Under the pieces are notes generated by a model. That model saw only the letters and a list, made by a program, of their open reading frames with translations. It ran no database searches and was not told the DNA's origin. This document shows, piece by piece, positions 1 to 8,830 of a stretch of DNA of 64,000 nucleotides. The position numbers and the translations under genes were made by a program. Where the stretch lies: positions 24,629-88,628 of the forward strand of contig JAFYHG010000010.1 of assembly GCA_017539265.1 (NCBI GenBank), given 5' to 3'. The DNA is from Alphaproteobacteria bacterium (GTDB taxonomy: Bacteria > Pseudomonadota > Alphaproteobacteria > CAAHEQ01 > UBA3637). Numbering within the stretch: position 1 is the stretch's first letter; each line of letters opens with the position of its first letter.

Positions 1-2
1 GG

Positions 3-697
3 GGTAAGAAAATCGGTATCCCGCGGGAATACAGACCCGATGGCCTCAATGCAGAAGTGGCCAAGGTTTGGGATAAAGGTATAGAGTTTTTGAAAAATGC
101 GGGTGCGGAAGTTGTTGATATTTCTTTACCGCATACCAAGTATGCTTTGCCCGTTTATTATATTATCGCGTGCGCTGAGGCTTCTTCAAATCTTTCCCGT
201 TATGACGGTGTGCGTTATACAACGCGTGTAGACGGTAAAACGTTGGATGAGATGTATGAAAACACGCGCACCGACGGTTTCGGGGCTGAGGTTAGTCGCC
301 GAATTTTGCTCGGGACATTTGTGTTGTCGGCCGGTTTTTATGATGCTTATTACACACGGGCCCAACGGGTCAGACGCTTAATTTATAACGACTTTATTGA
401 AGCGTTTAAAAATGTAGATGCCATTCTTGTACCGGCGGCACCGACACCGGCTCTTTCTTACGAAGCATTTAAGAATATGAGTCCTGTTGATACTTACCTT
501 GGTGATGTATTTACCACCCCGGCCTCTTTGGCGGGGGTTCCGTCGCTTTCTTTGCCGATTGGTTTATCCGATAAAGGGCTTCCCATCGGTCTTCAAGTGA
601 TTGGTAGCATTTTGACGAAAACACGGTTTTCCAAATTTCTGAAGTATTGGAAAAATCGGCAGGATTTGATTTGAACCCCCATCGGGTGAAAGGATAA
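3..697 (+). CDS. gatA: Glutamyl/aspartyl-tRNA(Gln/Asn) amidotransferase subunit A, 5'-truncated and frameshifted near its 3' end
   Basis: C-terminal part of the GatA amidase, which releases ammonia from glutamine or asparagine for GatB to amidate misacylated tRNA. The window opens inside the gene, and the frame is open from base 3. The Ala-Pro-rich amidase segment and the [10 protein letters not shown] motif near the end are typical. As read, the frame stops at 674 with an atypical tail. From base 608 the next frame gives [19 protein letters not shown] and ends with TAA at 695-697, which matches a normal GatA terminus. One base is therefore missing around 606-607. The restored gene ends four bases before gatB. 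The cause may be a sequencing error or a real mutation. Confidence 0.9.
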
Positions 698-701
698 AGA
701 T

Positions 702-2156
702 ATGTACACAATTCAAGGAAAAACAGGTGATTGGGAACTCGTTATCGGACTTGAAGTCCACTGTGAAATTTTGTCGGAGTCTAAGGTTTTTTCCGGCGCT
801 TCCGCTAAATTCGGTGCCGAACAAAATACCCAGGTATCATTTATTGATGCGGGCTTTCCCGGAATGCTCCCGAAGGTGAACGAAAAATGTATTGAACAAT
901 GCGTAAAAACGGGTTTTGGCCTTAATGCCAAGATTAATAAGTTTTCTCGGTTTGACCGCAAAAATTATTTCTATGCCGATTTGCCCCAAGGTTATCAAAT
1001 TTCGCAACTTTATTATCCGATCGTTGGCGAAGGGTATATTGAAGTCACAACCGATGAAGGCACACGTAAAATCGGTGTGGAACGGCTCCATTTAGAACAA
1101 GACGCCGCTAAATCCATTCATGATATGGTCCCCGGTAAAAGTTTGATTGACCTGAACCGTAGTGGTGTAGGCCTTATGGAAATCGTTTCAAAACCGGATA
1201 TGCATTCGCCGGCTGAGGCAGGGGAATACCTGCGGCAACTGCGGGCGATTGTACGTGCTTTGGGTACCTGTGACGGGAATATGGATGAAGGCTCCATGCG
1301 TTGCGATGTTAATGTATCCGTGCGTAAAGTCGGTGAAACGGCTCTGCGTGCGCGGACAGAAATCAAAAACGTGAACTCGGTTCGTTTTGTGATGCAGGCT
1401 ATTGAATATGACGCCCATCGTCAAATTGATATTTATGAATCGGGTGGCGTCTGTCGTCAAGAAACGCGCTTATTCGACTCGGTCAATTTGGAAACGCGTC
1501 CGATGCGTAGTAAGGAAAATGCAAACGATTACCGTTATTTCCCCGATCCCGATTTGCTACCTGTAAATTTGACAGACGAATATATTGAAAATATTCGTAA
1601 GAATTTACCGGAACTTCCCGAAGCCAAAAAGAAGCGCTATATTGCTGAATTGGGTTTAACACCTTACGATGCTCATGTGCTTACTTTGGATAAGGAAACC
1701 TCTGCCTATTTTGAAGCGGCAATAGTGGGCAGAGATGCCAAAAAGGTTGCTAATTGGGTTATGGGTGATTTGTTTGCATATCTTAATAAAAATGGTAAAT
1801 CTATTACCGAAAGTCCTATAAAGGCTATCGATTTGGGGGCTTTGGTTGGCCTGATACAGGATGGTACCATTTCCGGTAAGATTGCCAAAGAAGTCTTTGA
1901 AATTATGGCTGAAACCGGTAAAGATCCGGCCTCTATTGTGGAAGAAAAAGGCCTTAAACAAACAACGGATACCGGTGCGATTGAAAAAATTATCGCCGAT
2001 GTTTTGGCCGCCAATATGGATAAGGTTGCCGAAATTAAAGCCGGTAAAGATAAGCTTAAAGGTTGGTTTGTGGGTCAAATCATGAAGGCCAGTCAAGGCA
2101 AAGTAAATCCGGCCCTTGCTAATCAACTTTTGGATAAGAAATTGGGTGAAGTGTAA
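702..2156 (+). CDS. gatB: Aspartyl/glutamyl-tRNA amidotransferase subunit B
   Basis: GatB binds Glu-tRNA(Gln) or Asp-tRNA(Asn), phosphorylates the misacylated side chain and amidates it with ammonia channelled from GatA. The 484 residues match the usual family length. The N-terminus carries the family signature [13 protein letters not shown]. The middle holds the conserved cradle-domain segments ([42 protein letters not shown]), and the C-terminus is the YqeY-like tail domain. The start at 702 follows an AAAGGATAAAG ribosome site and sits directly after gatA, so the two are co-transcribed. Presence of GatCAB implies indirect Gln- or Asn-tRNA synthesis, usual in alphaproteobacteria. Confidence 0.97.
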   Translation: MYTIQGKTGDWELVIGLEVHCEILSESKVFSGASAKFGAEQNTQVSFIDAGFPGMLPKVNEKCIEQCVKTGFGLNAKINKFSRFDRKNYFYADLPQGYQISQLYYPIVGEGYIEVTTDEGTRKIGVERLHLEQDAAKSIHDMVPGKSLIDLNRSGVGLMEIVSKPDMHSPAEAGEYLRQLRAIVRALGTCDGNMDEGSMRCDVNVSVRKVGETALRARTEIKNVNSVRFVMQAIEYDAHRQIDIYESGGVCRQETRLFDSVNLETRPMRSKENANDYRYFPDPDLLPVNLTDEYIENIRKNLPELPEAKKKRYIAELGLTPYDAHVLTLDKETSAYFEAAIVGRDAKKVANWVMGDLFAYLNKNGKSITESPIKAIDLGALVGLIQDGTISGKIAKEVFEIMAETGKDPASIVEEKGLKQTTDTGAIEKIIADVLAANMDKVAEIKAGKDKLKGWFVGQIMKASQGKVNPALANQLLDKKLGEV

Positions 2157-2198
2157 GACATAAGAGTTACCGAAACTATAAAACAGGGAGAAAACGGA

Positions 2199-2606
2199 AT
2201 GGCTTTAAAACAGGTTTTTAAAACAGTTCTTATTCTCTTCAGCCTTATCATCGGGCTATATGCTTTATACACTTTTTCCTATAAGGGTGGGGCTGATGCT
2301 TTGGGAATTTCCGTTGATCCTTCATATAAATGTCGGACAGCTTCTTTCCTTAAAGAATTATGGGGTACCGATACAACGACGTTGCAGAAGCTCCAATGTC
2401 AAAGTTCTCGTCCGATGGTAACTGTTGATGTATCTCTTTTCAGTGAAAGGGAATGTGGCGGTGGCCCCAAATGGTATAATCCGGTTTGTTCTTCCTGTGA
2501 TGATCCTCAGGAATTATTTACCCTAAAATCAGAATGCGATAAGTGTCCAAATCGTGTTTTTATGGCGGAACGCTATTCTTCTGGCAAATGTGTTTTAAAT
2601 AAGTAA
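2199..2606 (+). CDS. Membrane-anchored or secreted cysteine-rich small protein
   Basis: Unrecognised 135-residue protein. It has a basic N-terminus followed by one hydrophobic segment (about residues 9-27) that is either an uncleaved signal anchor or a signal peptide. The rest is soluble and contains eight cysteines, including CSSC and CDKC pairs, which suggests disulfides in the periplasm or an oxidised surface module. A GGGAG ribosome site lies eight bases before the ATG. It sits 42 bases after gatB and 13 bases before the ankyrin gene on the same strand, so it may be part of one transcript. No catalytic motif is visible. Confidence 0.75.
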   Translation: MALKQVFKTVLILFSLIIGLYALYTFSYKGGADALGISVDPSYKCRTASFLKELWGTDTTTLQKLQCQSSRPMVTVDVSLFSERECGGGPKWYNPVCSSCDDPQELFTLKSECDKCPNRVFMAERYSSGKCVLNK

Positions 2607-2619
2607 GAAAGGTTACATC

Positions 2620-3453
2620 ATGAAAAAGCATACCCCCGAACAGTGGAAACGAATTAACGCTTTTATCAAGAAGGCAAAGGCGGAAAATAGAGTACCTCCT
2701 TCCTACTGGGCGCATGTAACATGTGAAATCGAACTACTGGGGTGCGAATGTTATGCCGATTTACAGGCTCAATTTATGTCAATTAATCCGTTTGTTCAGT
2801 TAAAATATCTCTTTACCCGTGAAACGCCGGAAGTTGTCCCGACCAAGAGTATGCGTGGTTGTGCTTCTCGGGCCCTAATCGAAGTCGCAAAACTCGGTCA
2901 GGTTGAACGCGGTCAGGGTATCATTAAAGATTTGCATGCAGATGTTAATTATCTGGACAGTTGTGGCCGAACACCTCTTTATTATGCTATCGAACGGAAA
3001 AGACTCGGTATGGCCGAAATGTTGCTCCAAAACGGTGCGGATAGCTACCGTCAAGGTAAAGACAGTTTAAACCCCTTAAATTTAGCCTGTTTTATGGGTT
3101 TTTCTCAGGCTATTCCCTTGTTTATGAAATATGGGGTTGATATTAATCGCCCGACACCATTTAAAAGTTGGCGAAAATTTCATCTGGGGTACCAAACTTT
3201 TCAAATTTATCCGCTTGCCGTTGCCGTTTCTCAAAATCAGCCCAAATTAACTTATATGCTTTTGAATAACGGTGCCAGAATGGATTTAAAGATTCATCCG
3301 GACTTGACAATTCGGGAATTTATGGAAAGCAATCTGGAAGGTATGCCGGTCGCTATGCAACTGGTTGTGAATGATGCCCTTTTAAACCCGAAAAAAGTTG
3401 CAGTTCATCCGCAACAAACACCTACACAATGTACTGAAAGAACGCGCGTTTAA
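2620..3453 (+). CDS. Ankyrin-repeat protein
   Basis: A 277-residue protein with a degenerate ankyrin region from about residue 90 to 235. The clearest repeats are GRTPLYYAIERKRLGMAEML, the following NPLNLACFMGFSQAIPLFMK segment, and YPLAVAVSQNQPKLTYMLL, each followed by an N-G-A or Y-G-V turn. Ankyrin repeats mediate protein-protein contacts. The N-terminal 80 residues match nothing recognised. There is no signal peptide. Its 3' end overlaps the convergent gene at 3450 by four bases. Function is unknown; host-associated alphaproteobacteria often carry such proteins, sometimes as effectors, but that is inference here. Confidence 0.8.
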   Translation: MKKHTPEQWKRINAFIKKAKAENRVPPSYWAHVTCEIELLGCECYADLQAQFMSINPFVQLKYLFTRETPEVVPTKSMRGCASRALIEVAKLGQVERGQGIIKDLHADVNYLDSCGRTPLYYAIERKRLGMAEMLLQNGADSYRQGKDSLNPLNLACFMGFSQAIPLFMKYGVDINRPTPFKSWRKFHLGYQTFQIYPLAVAVSQNQPKLTYMLLNNGARMDLKIHPDLTIREFMESNLEGMPVAMQLVVNDALLNPKKVAVHPQQTPTQCTERTRV

Positions 3454-4097
3454 CTTCTTTGACGAGAAACTTCTCTGATATATTCCCTTCCGATACCGGT
3501 ATAGGGTATGGGTATTTTTCGATAAGCGATTCCCTGTTCCGCTAGGACACTTTTTAACGCTAATGTATAGTTCTGTCGTCTTTGTTCAAACGCCCGTCCT
3601 CTGGGTGTTTTAACCCAAGCATGATAGTATTGACTATATTGTGGATCGCGCATGCTAAAGAGGGTTCTGTCGAACCGTTTCAATAGGGCAATTTGCCGCT
3701 GTAAAGTTGGTGCATCTGTTAAGATTGGGTGAACGATATTAAAATCATTCATTGATGTAAAGTTTTGACCATGAGAATAGGCCATCCGGAACACAATGGC
3801 ATCCCCCTTCGTTAGGGCATTTGTCGTATAGTTCAGCAATTGATCTTTACGACCGATTTTGGCTATCGCTCGGTTAATCAGCAACTCTGCCTGTGCCGAA
3901 TTGGAAATAGGGTATCTCAATAGGGAATGAGACAATCTGTCCGTCCGAAGCAGATCGTCCATTATCGGCATTAAATCTCCGTCAGCCGCATAGCGTAGTT
4001 GGGCATCCGCACTAAACAAGATTTTCATCATTGGTGAAAGTGCATTGTATTTTTGCATTAATCTGGTACTTGTTTCACAAACTGTTTTTCTTGGCAT
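3450..4097 (-). CDS. Hypothetical protein
   Basis: Unrecognised soluble, Arg/Gln-rich protein of 215 residues with no signal peptide, membrane segment or known motif. The reading frame could be opened eight codons upstream by a GTG, but that GTG immediately follows a TATACT -10 box and would lie at or upstream of the transcription start. The ATG at 4097, preceded by AAGGA, is therefore the likely start. It converges with the ankyrin gene (four-base overlap) and is divergent from the gene at 4206, with both promoters packed into the 108 bases between them. Confidence 0.7.
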   Translation of the reverse strand: MPRKTVCETSTRLMQKYNALSPMMKILFSADAQLRYAADGDLMPIMDDLLRTDRLSHSLLRYPISNSAQAELLINRAIAKIGRKDQLLNYTTNALTKGDAIVFRMAYSHGQNFTSMNDFNIVHPILTDAPTLQRQIALLKRFDRTLFSMRDPQYSQYYHAWVKTPRGRAFEQRRQNYTLALKSVLAEQGIAYRKIPIPYTGIGREYIREVSRQRS

Positions 4098-4121
4098 ATT
4101 ATTTGTCCATCCTTTTGTCAC

Positions 4122-4149
4122 AGTATAGCATAATTTTATTTTTTTGCAA
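4122..4149 (-). promoter_or_regulatory. Sigma70-type promoter for the gene at 3450-4097
   Basis: On the minus strand TTGCAA (4149-4144), 16 bases, then TATACT (4127-4122). Transcription should begin near 4115, which rules out the upstream GTG as start codon. Confidence 0.6.
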
Positions 4150-4157
4150 GTTTTTTC

Positions 4158-4186
4158 TTGCGGACTATCAAATATTAGGCTAAACT
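4158..4186 (+). promoter_or_regulatory. Sigma70-type promoter for the gene at 4206
   Basis: TTGCGG (4158-4163), 17 bases, TAAACT (4181-4186). It is followed by an AAAGGAG ribosome site and the ATG at 4206. It is back to back with the minus-strand promoter at 4122-4149. Confidence 0.6.
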
Positions 4187-4205
4187 ACCCCTAAAGGAGA
4201 TTTTT

Positions 4206-4898
4206 ATGTTTGATATATCAGAGTCAATCGAGGAAGGGTATTTATGGAATTTTTCGTCTGCGGAACGCCGTCGTTTTTATTCCCAACATCAGGAAAAGCA
4301 AGCCAGTATGCAGCAATATAATGCAAAGTTGCTTACCATGGTTGCGACAGATGAGCCTGCCATTTTTGGAAATGATGATCACCCTAGTTCCCCCTTGGAA
4401 ATTAAATACACTTTAAATCGGATTCATATGAATGATCCGCGTGAAACCGAATTATTGTTAAATGCAATTGATCCGGTTGCTCCCAAACAGGAACCATACC
4501 CCAAAAAACTCGTTTGGGCGTTTGAGGATAATACCTTTTGTCAAAGGGTTGTCTTAAACGGTATTCGCTCTCGGGACGGGTGGTCTTCGCGTGGTTTTAA
4601 TGATGAAGAGGCCTCTGATGTCTTGGACGTTTTCTCGGATAAGAAGTTAACCGAATTGACCTTTGCCTCATTTCCGTTATTGACGGACGAGACATATCTT
4701 AAAATTGCCAATATAGTATCTCGGCCGGATAATCGTTGGACACACGTAACATTAGGGCATATCCCTGTTGCGCCGGATATTGCCGATATGTATAATCGCA
4801 CAGGGAAAGTATCTTATACCCGTATTGCCCGTCCACGGACATCAAAGTCTTTCTTCTCACGCCTTTTTCATCGGGGGCAGACAAATGAAAGAAGTTGA
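4206..4898 (+). CDS. Hypothetical protein upstream of rnhA
   Basis: Unrecognised 230-residue hydrophilic protein. There is no signal peptide or membrane segment, and the C-terminus is basic ([10 protein letters not shown]). A good ribosome site (AAAGGAG) precedes the ATG. The last 14 bases overlap the start of rnhA, so rnhA is probably translated from the same message. No motif reveals a function; it appears to be one of several lineage-specific soluble proteins in this part of the window. Confidence 0.7.
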   Translation: MFDISESIEEGYLWNFSSAERRRFYSQHQEKQASMQQYNAKLLTMVATDEPAIFGNDDHPSSPLEIKYTLNRIHMNDPRETELLLNAIDPVAPKQEPYPKKLVWAFEDNTFCQRVVLNGIRSRDGWSSRGFNDEEASDVLDVFSDKKLTELTFASFPLLTDETYLKIANIVSRPDNRWTHVTLGHIPVAPDIADMYNRTGKVSYTRIARPRTSKSFFSRLFHRGQTNERS

Positions 4899-5328
4899 AT
4901 TGTTTACAGATGGTGCTTGTTCTGGTAATCCTGGCCCGGGGGGGTGGGGATGCTTACTTCGCTATCGGGGTAAGGAAAAAGAACTTTCCGGCGGTGCCTC
5001 GCAAACAACGAATAACAGAATGGAACTTACCGCGGTGATAGAAGGGCTTAAAAGCCTTAAAGAATCTTGTATCGTAAATCTTTCTACCGACAGTAAATAT
5101 GTGATGGATGGTGTAACTCAATATCTGGATAATTGGATTCAAAACGGTTGGAAAAAATCAAATAAAAAGCCTGTTTTGAATATTGATTTATGGCAAGATT
5201 TAGTGGGGGAACTTTCTCGTCATAAAATCAATTGGAATTGGGTTAAAGGCCATGCCGGCCACCTTGAGAATGAACGCGTGGATACGCTTGCCTGTTTGGA
5301 ACGCGATAAATTTAAAGACGGCTTTTAA
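4885..5328 (+). CDS. rnhA: Ribonuclease HI
   Basis: Degrades the RNA strand of RNA-DNA hybrids, for example Okazaki primers and R-loops. The 147 residues match the usual length. The RNase H fold is plain: [16 protein letters not shown] (first catalytic Asp), [13 protein letters not shown] (Glu), STDSKYV (second Asp), [18 protein letters not shown] (substrate-handling His and last Asp). A longer in-frame extension to 4768 exists, but it overlaps the previous gene and is not homologous. The ATG at 4885 is at the family start and follows a G-rich site. It overlaps the upstream gene by 14 bases and the convergent DsbD-like gene by four. Confidence 0.95.
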   Translation: MKEVELFTDGACSGNPGPGGWGCLLRYRGKEKELSGGASQTTNNRMELTAVIEGLKSLKESCIVNLSTDSKYVMDGVTQYLDNWIQNGWKKSNKKPVLNIDLWQDLVGELSRHKINWNWVKGHAGHLENERVDTLACLERDKFKDGF

Positions 5329-7007
5329 TTGTTTATTGCATTGGTTAATTTACTCCGTGTCAGGTCTTGCGGAATTAAAATCTCTCCTCCGTCTTCCTTG
5401 ATATAAATATAAAAGGAATTATCTTTCACCTGATAGAGCTCTTTTCTTGCTTTTGCCCAATCTGAATTCGGATTCACTTGATATAACCAATCTTTAAAGC
5501 GGGATAAAAAGAAAGCTCGATCCTTTATACAACTTAAACATACCGGTTTTACCACACGCACGATTGCGGGTCCTTTTGTTTGACCTGGCTCGAAAGTTGG
5601 GTCTGTATTATAATGATAATATCCCGCTAAGGATATTCCCAACCATCCCAGTAAGATTAGGTAAGGTAAGCGAACAATAATTCCATAGGCCGGTATGTTT
5701 TGTCCTTGAACATCTTTGAAAAATTCCAAAATTTTCTTGGGTGCCAATAACCATATATTGAAAGGAATATAAGTGCAAAACATCCACCACAGAATCAGAT
5801 AAATTTTTGTAGATATAGTTGCCTCATTTAAAAATCCGCCAAACGGTTTAGGAAGGATGAAAATCAATGTTCCCATAACCCATAATTTTTTTGGAACCGG
5901 TTTTATCAACAGGATAATTAATCCTATAATAATGCCCCAGGCAACCACTTGATTTTCAATCCATAAAAAGGGATTTAATCCCATAATCCAACATAACCCA
6001 AATCCTAAAATGGCGCAAAAGGATGTTAATTGTATATATCTGGTCCTCTTTCTGAATGCGGCCACTTTATCCGTTATTTTATTCGGCATCATCCATGCGC
6101 ACCACAGGGGCGACAAGAAAAAGAAGAAAATGCCTGACCAAAATCCGAATCCGAAGGGTAGGGGCATCGGTATTTTCGGCATTTTTTTATTCGATACGAT
6201 TAAATTCCACGTAAAGCATCCGTTTGTCGAACGAATGTTTAACAGTATTTTATCCCAGATTTTTAGCGGAGTTTCCGGACGGAATATGCCGGTAAAAACG
6301 AATCGATCCGTTTTTTGAAATACCGGTTTTAATGGCACCTCTAAACTTTGGATATCCACCTGTTTTACGTCTTTCGGAAAGACAATTCTGATCTTTAAAT
6401 CTCCATTTTCAAGTAATTGATTTTTTGCTTTGATTTTTGTTTTTCGAATATTTGTTGCCGCGTTTTTAAGGGCATATTGTATTGCTCCGCACGAAAGGGT
6501 CGGATACGATTCATTTGCCGGCAACGGTAGATTAAGGAATTGTTTTACCTTTGTGCATTTATATGTTTCTTCCGAACACGCTTCAAATTCTCCCAAAACC
6601 GTCAGAAAAACATCTTTATTTTTCATGTTATGCAGCCAAATCGGAAAGATGGTTGAAGCGTTGTAATCGGTTGTCCAACTTTGATTAACGGCGCGATTTT
6701 CCTGAAAAATGGGTAAGACATCTGCCTTTGCGTTTTCTGCTACAGGCTCAATATTAATCTTATTAAGTATCCAACCGCGGTTTAGGCCGACATCTACTCC
6801 AACCGTTAAACCGGATAAATCTTTAACCCCTGTGCGACAGGAAACCAGGCGAATATACCCGAAATCCGTTTCCACGGTTTCTGATTTTCCCCCGTCTTTT
6901 TCCATAGCCTCATTAAAAGAAGCCCTTAGCTTTTCCCACTCTGATTGGGCAAAAGTATTTGAAATAAATGAAAAAACAAGTATAAAAGTGTATAATAAGT
7001 ATCTCAT
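5325..7007 (-). CDS. DsbD/ScsB-like thiol:disulfide interchange membrane protein (divergent)
   Basis: A signal peptide ([21 protein letters not shown]) leads into a periplasmic domain with the DsbD-alpha type pair [10 protein letters not shown] followed by a Leu-Pro-rich strand. After about residue 280 come roughly six hydrophobic segments, and the C-terminal periplasmic end has a thioredoxin-like CLSC motif. Known members pass electrons from cytoplasmic thioredoxin to periplasmic partners. Oddities: the membrane domain is shorter than the eight-helix DsbD core, and its usual proline-flanked cysteines are not evident, so electron transfer is uncertain. The ORF is open to 7046, but the signal peptide and the -10 box directly upstream favour 7007. 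No Shine-Dalgarno is visible. Confidence 0.65.
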   Translation of the reverse strand: MRYLLYTFILVFSFISNTFAQSEWEKLRASFNEAMEKDGGKSETVETDFGYIRLVSCRTGVKDLSGLTVGVDVGLNRGWILNKINIEPVAENAKADVLPIFQENRAVNQSWTTDYNASTIFPIWLHNMKNKDVFLTVLGEFEACSEETYKCTKVKQFLNLPLPANESYPTLSCGAIQYALKNAATNIRKTKIKAKNQLLENGDLKIRIVFPKDVKQVDIQSLEVPLKPVFQKTDRFVFTGIFRPETPLKIWDKILLNIRSTNGCFTWNLIVSNKKMPKIPMPLPFGFGFWSGIFFFFLSPLWCAWMMPNKITDKVAAFRKRTRYIQLTSFCAILGFGLCWIMGLNPFLWIENQVVAWGIIIGLIILLIKPVPKKLWVMGTLIFILPKPFGGFLNEATISTKIYLILWWMFCTYIPFNIWLLAPKKILEFFKDVQGQNIPAYGIIVRLPYLILLGWLGISLAGYYHYNTDPTFEPGQTKGPAIVRVVKPVCLSCIKDRAFFLSRFKDWLYQVNPNSDWAKARKELYQVKDNSFYIYIKEDGGEILIPQDLTRSKLTNAINN

Positions 7008-7014
7008 AATTTGC

Positions 7015-7023
7015 ATTTTAGCA
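7015..7023 (-). promoter_or_regulatory. Extended -10 box abutting the start of the DsbD-like gene
   Basis: On the minus strand TGC-TAAAAT lies seven bases before the ATG at 7007. If it is used, transcription starts at or next to the A of ATG and the mRNA is leaderless. The -35 region is weak. Confidence 0.4.
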
Positions 7024-7086
7024 AAAAAAAACTTGATTGTCATCAAAAAATGTGTAAAATAAGAATGTTTTTTAATTTTTTCTTAT

Positions 7087-7099
7087 GGAGGATTTCATT
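7087..7099 (+). promoter_or_regulatory. GGAGG ribosome site with AUU start codon of infC
   Basis: GGAGG (7087-7091), five bases, then ATT at 7097. The upstream ATG at 7085 overlaps this site and has no ribosome site of its own. AUU initiation is the known autoregulatory device of infC: IF3 discriminates against its own non-canonical start codon. Confidence 0.75.
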
Positions 7100-7639
7100 A
7101 AACCGAATTTTCAAGCACCGTCTCAATCACAGGATAAAGGTGATTTTAGGGTTAACGGTCAAATTACAACATCACAAGTTCGGCTGATTTTAGCGAACGG
7201 TGATAATTTTGGGATTATTTCAACACGTGAAGCGATTAAAAAGGCTGCTGATCAAGGTCTTGATCTGATAGAGATTGCCCCCGGTCCTATTCCGGTGTGT
7301 AAGATTTTAGAGGCCGGTAAGTATCGTTATGAACTGCAAAAACGTCGTTCCGAAGCCAAAAAGAAACAAAAGGTTATTGAAATCAAAGAAATTAAGCTCA
7401 CTCCAAATATCGGTGATAACGATTATATGGTCAAGATGCGTGCTGCTAAGCGCTTTTTGGAAGAAGGAAATAAGGTTAAATTCAACCTGCGTTTCCGTGG
7501 TCGTGAAATGTCATATATTGATTTGGGTGCCGCGGTTCTTAATCGAGCAAAGACCGATCTTACTGAACTTGCCAAGGTTGAACAAGAGCCTAAATTAGAC
7601 GGTCGCCAAATGACCTTGGTTGTCGCTCCGATTAAGTAA
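7097..7639 (+). CDS. infC: Translation initiation factor IF-3
   Basis: IF3 binds the 30S subunit, keeps it apart from 50S and proofreads start codon and initiator tRNA. With an AUU start it is 180 residues, the normal length. The N-domain begins RVNGQITTSQVRLI and continues with REAIKKAADQGLDLIEIAP and PVCKILEAGKYRYE. A Lys-rich linker follows, then the C-domain (EIKEIKLTPNIGDNDYMVK, FLEEGNKVKFNLRFRGREM). Alphaproteobacterial IF3 usually starts a few residues before the RVN motif, which fits position 7097 rather than the ATG at 7085. Unusually, rpmI-rplT do not follow. Confidence 0.95.
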   Translation: MKPNFQAPSQSQDKGDFRVNGQITTSQVRLILANGDNFGIISTREAIKKAADQGLDLIEIAPGPIPVCKILEAGKYRYELQKRRSEAKKKQKVIEIKEIKLTPNIGDNDYMVKMRAAKRFLEEGNKVKFNLRFRGREMSYIDLGAAVLNRAKTDLTELAKVEQEPKLDGRQMTLVVAPIK

Positions 7640-7664
7640 TATTGTTTATTTTTAATTCGTCTGT

Positions 7665-7692
7665 TTGACAAACTGCCGACTTATGCTATAAT
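7665..7692 (+). promoter_or_regulatory. Near-consensus sigma70 promoter for the metallopeptidase-like gene
   Basis: TTGACA (7665-7670), 16 bases, TATAAT (7687-7692). Both hexamers are perfect. The next gene starts at 7712 after an AGGGGG ribosome site. Confidence 0.8.
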
Positions 7693-7711
7693 AAGATGGT
7701 AGGGGGTCGCT

Positions 7712-8797
7712 ATGGCTGAAAAATTGACGCCGCAAGAATTGGATCAGATGATGGATCGGATGTTTACCATTGATCCAAAGGATATCTCCTTTTTTCGAAA
7801 ACAATTCGCTGAACTGATAAAAACAGAGGAAGGTTCCAACCTTCTGCGTTCATTAAATTCAAATTTTAACGGGAAAAAAATGAATTTGGTCACTTACGCA
7901 AAACCAGGAGGCTTTGCACATTGTTTTGATGATGAATCTGAAATTGGAATCGGTGTATCAAGTTTATTGGATTATTATCTTCCTCATAAGTTTCCCATAA
8001 CCATTGAACGTGAAGTAACACATGGATATCCTAAATTATTATTTCATGAATTGACTCACTGGGAACAATATCAAAATCAAGGAGCCTCAGAAAATGCTAT
8101 CACGGATCAAGATAGGTATTTTACCGCCATTATGTGTGAAGCCGATGCCCAAATTTCCGGCGATTTATTTAAAATGAAACTCGAAGCATCCTCTTTTCTG
8201 GATAAAGGGATCTTCAATCCTGCTTGGCAGATGGCCAAACTTGCAGGTATGATTGCTACGAATATTAAGTTAAAATCCCAAAAGAAATTTCTTGCAAAAA
8301 CACAACGCGAACTCCAAGAAAATCACCCCGAATGGACTGGGGAACAAATAGAAAAAGAAACCCGTAAAGCGTTCTTTAAAAAAAGCATTTTGGATAGAAA
8401 TTCAGGTTGGCGCCGTTTTTATGATAATCCGGAGAATAGAAAAAAATTAGGGATTTTAAATGATGACCCAAGCTTTCCTAAAAAGGAATTCCCTGAACTG
8501 ATGAGATACTATATGGATAAATATGGTCTGACGCTTGAAGAATGTCTGGATCTAAAAAAAGAAATTTTGGCGCAATCGGATCAAAAATTTTCCACTCAAG
8601 AAGTGCAACTTAATAGATCAAATGGTAGGGACAATCCCACCCCGATACCGCATCAAACAAATGCCGAAATGCTCGCCAGAACTTCACATCAGACAGAAAA
8701 AAAACAGAATGTCCTTGCGAACTCTCCCAAAACGGATAGTAAAAAATTAAATCCGTCAATCTTATCCCACCTTACTCGTGGCGGGCAGGGGGAATAA
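7712..8797 (+). CDS. HExxH zinc-metallopeptidase-like protein of unknown function
   Basis: A 361-residue protein with no signal peptide. The segment FHELTHWEQYQ (HExxH at residues 112-116) is a gluzincin-type zinc site. MCEADAQ about 27 residues later supplies a plausible third ligand (Glu143) followed by the Ala/Asp often seen there. The C-terminal 80 residues are Ser/Asn/Gln-rich and look disordered. It resembles the putative metallopeptidase DUF families common in gut alphaproteobacteria, but the exact family cannot be fixed by eye. It stands alone behind a perfect-consensus promoter, so it is probably strongly expressed. Substrate and location are unknown. Confidence 0.65.
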   Translation: MAEKLTPQELDQMMDRMFTIDPKDISFFRKQFAELIKTEEGSNLLRSLNSNFNGKKMNLVTYAKPGGFAHCFDDESEIGIGVSSLLDYYLPHKFPITIEREVTHGYPKLLFHELTHWEQYQNQGASENAITDQDRYFTAIMCEADAQISGDLFKMKLEASSFLDKGIFNPAWQMAKLAGMIATNIKLKSQKKFLAKTQRELQENHPEWTGEQIEKETRKAFFKKSILDRNSGWRRFYDNPENRKKLGILNDDPSFPKKEFPELMRYYMDKYGLTLEECLDLKKEILAQSDQKFSTQEVQLNRSNGRDNPTPIPHQTNAEMLARTSHQTEKKQNVLANSPKTDSKKLNPSILSHLTRGGQGE

Positions 8798-8800
8798 GGC

Positions 8801-8819
8801 CCTAAAACTCACTCCGATT
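8801..8819. repeat. 19-bp direct repeat, left copy
   Basis: Identical to 9282-9300, which is the last codons and stop of gpsA. This copy lies outside any gene, just beyond the 3' end of the minus-strand gene at 8831. Confidence 0.85.
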
Positions 8820-8830
8820 TGTGAAGATTT

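Noticed and set aside
1656..2126. 156-codon open frame on the minus strand inside gatB
   Set aside because: It is fully overlapped by a conserved gene, has no ribosome site, and its composition is that of a shadow frame.
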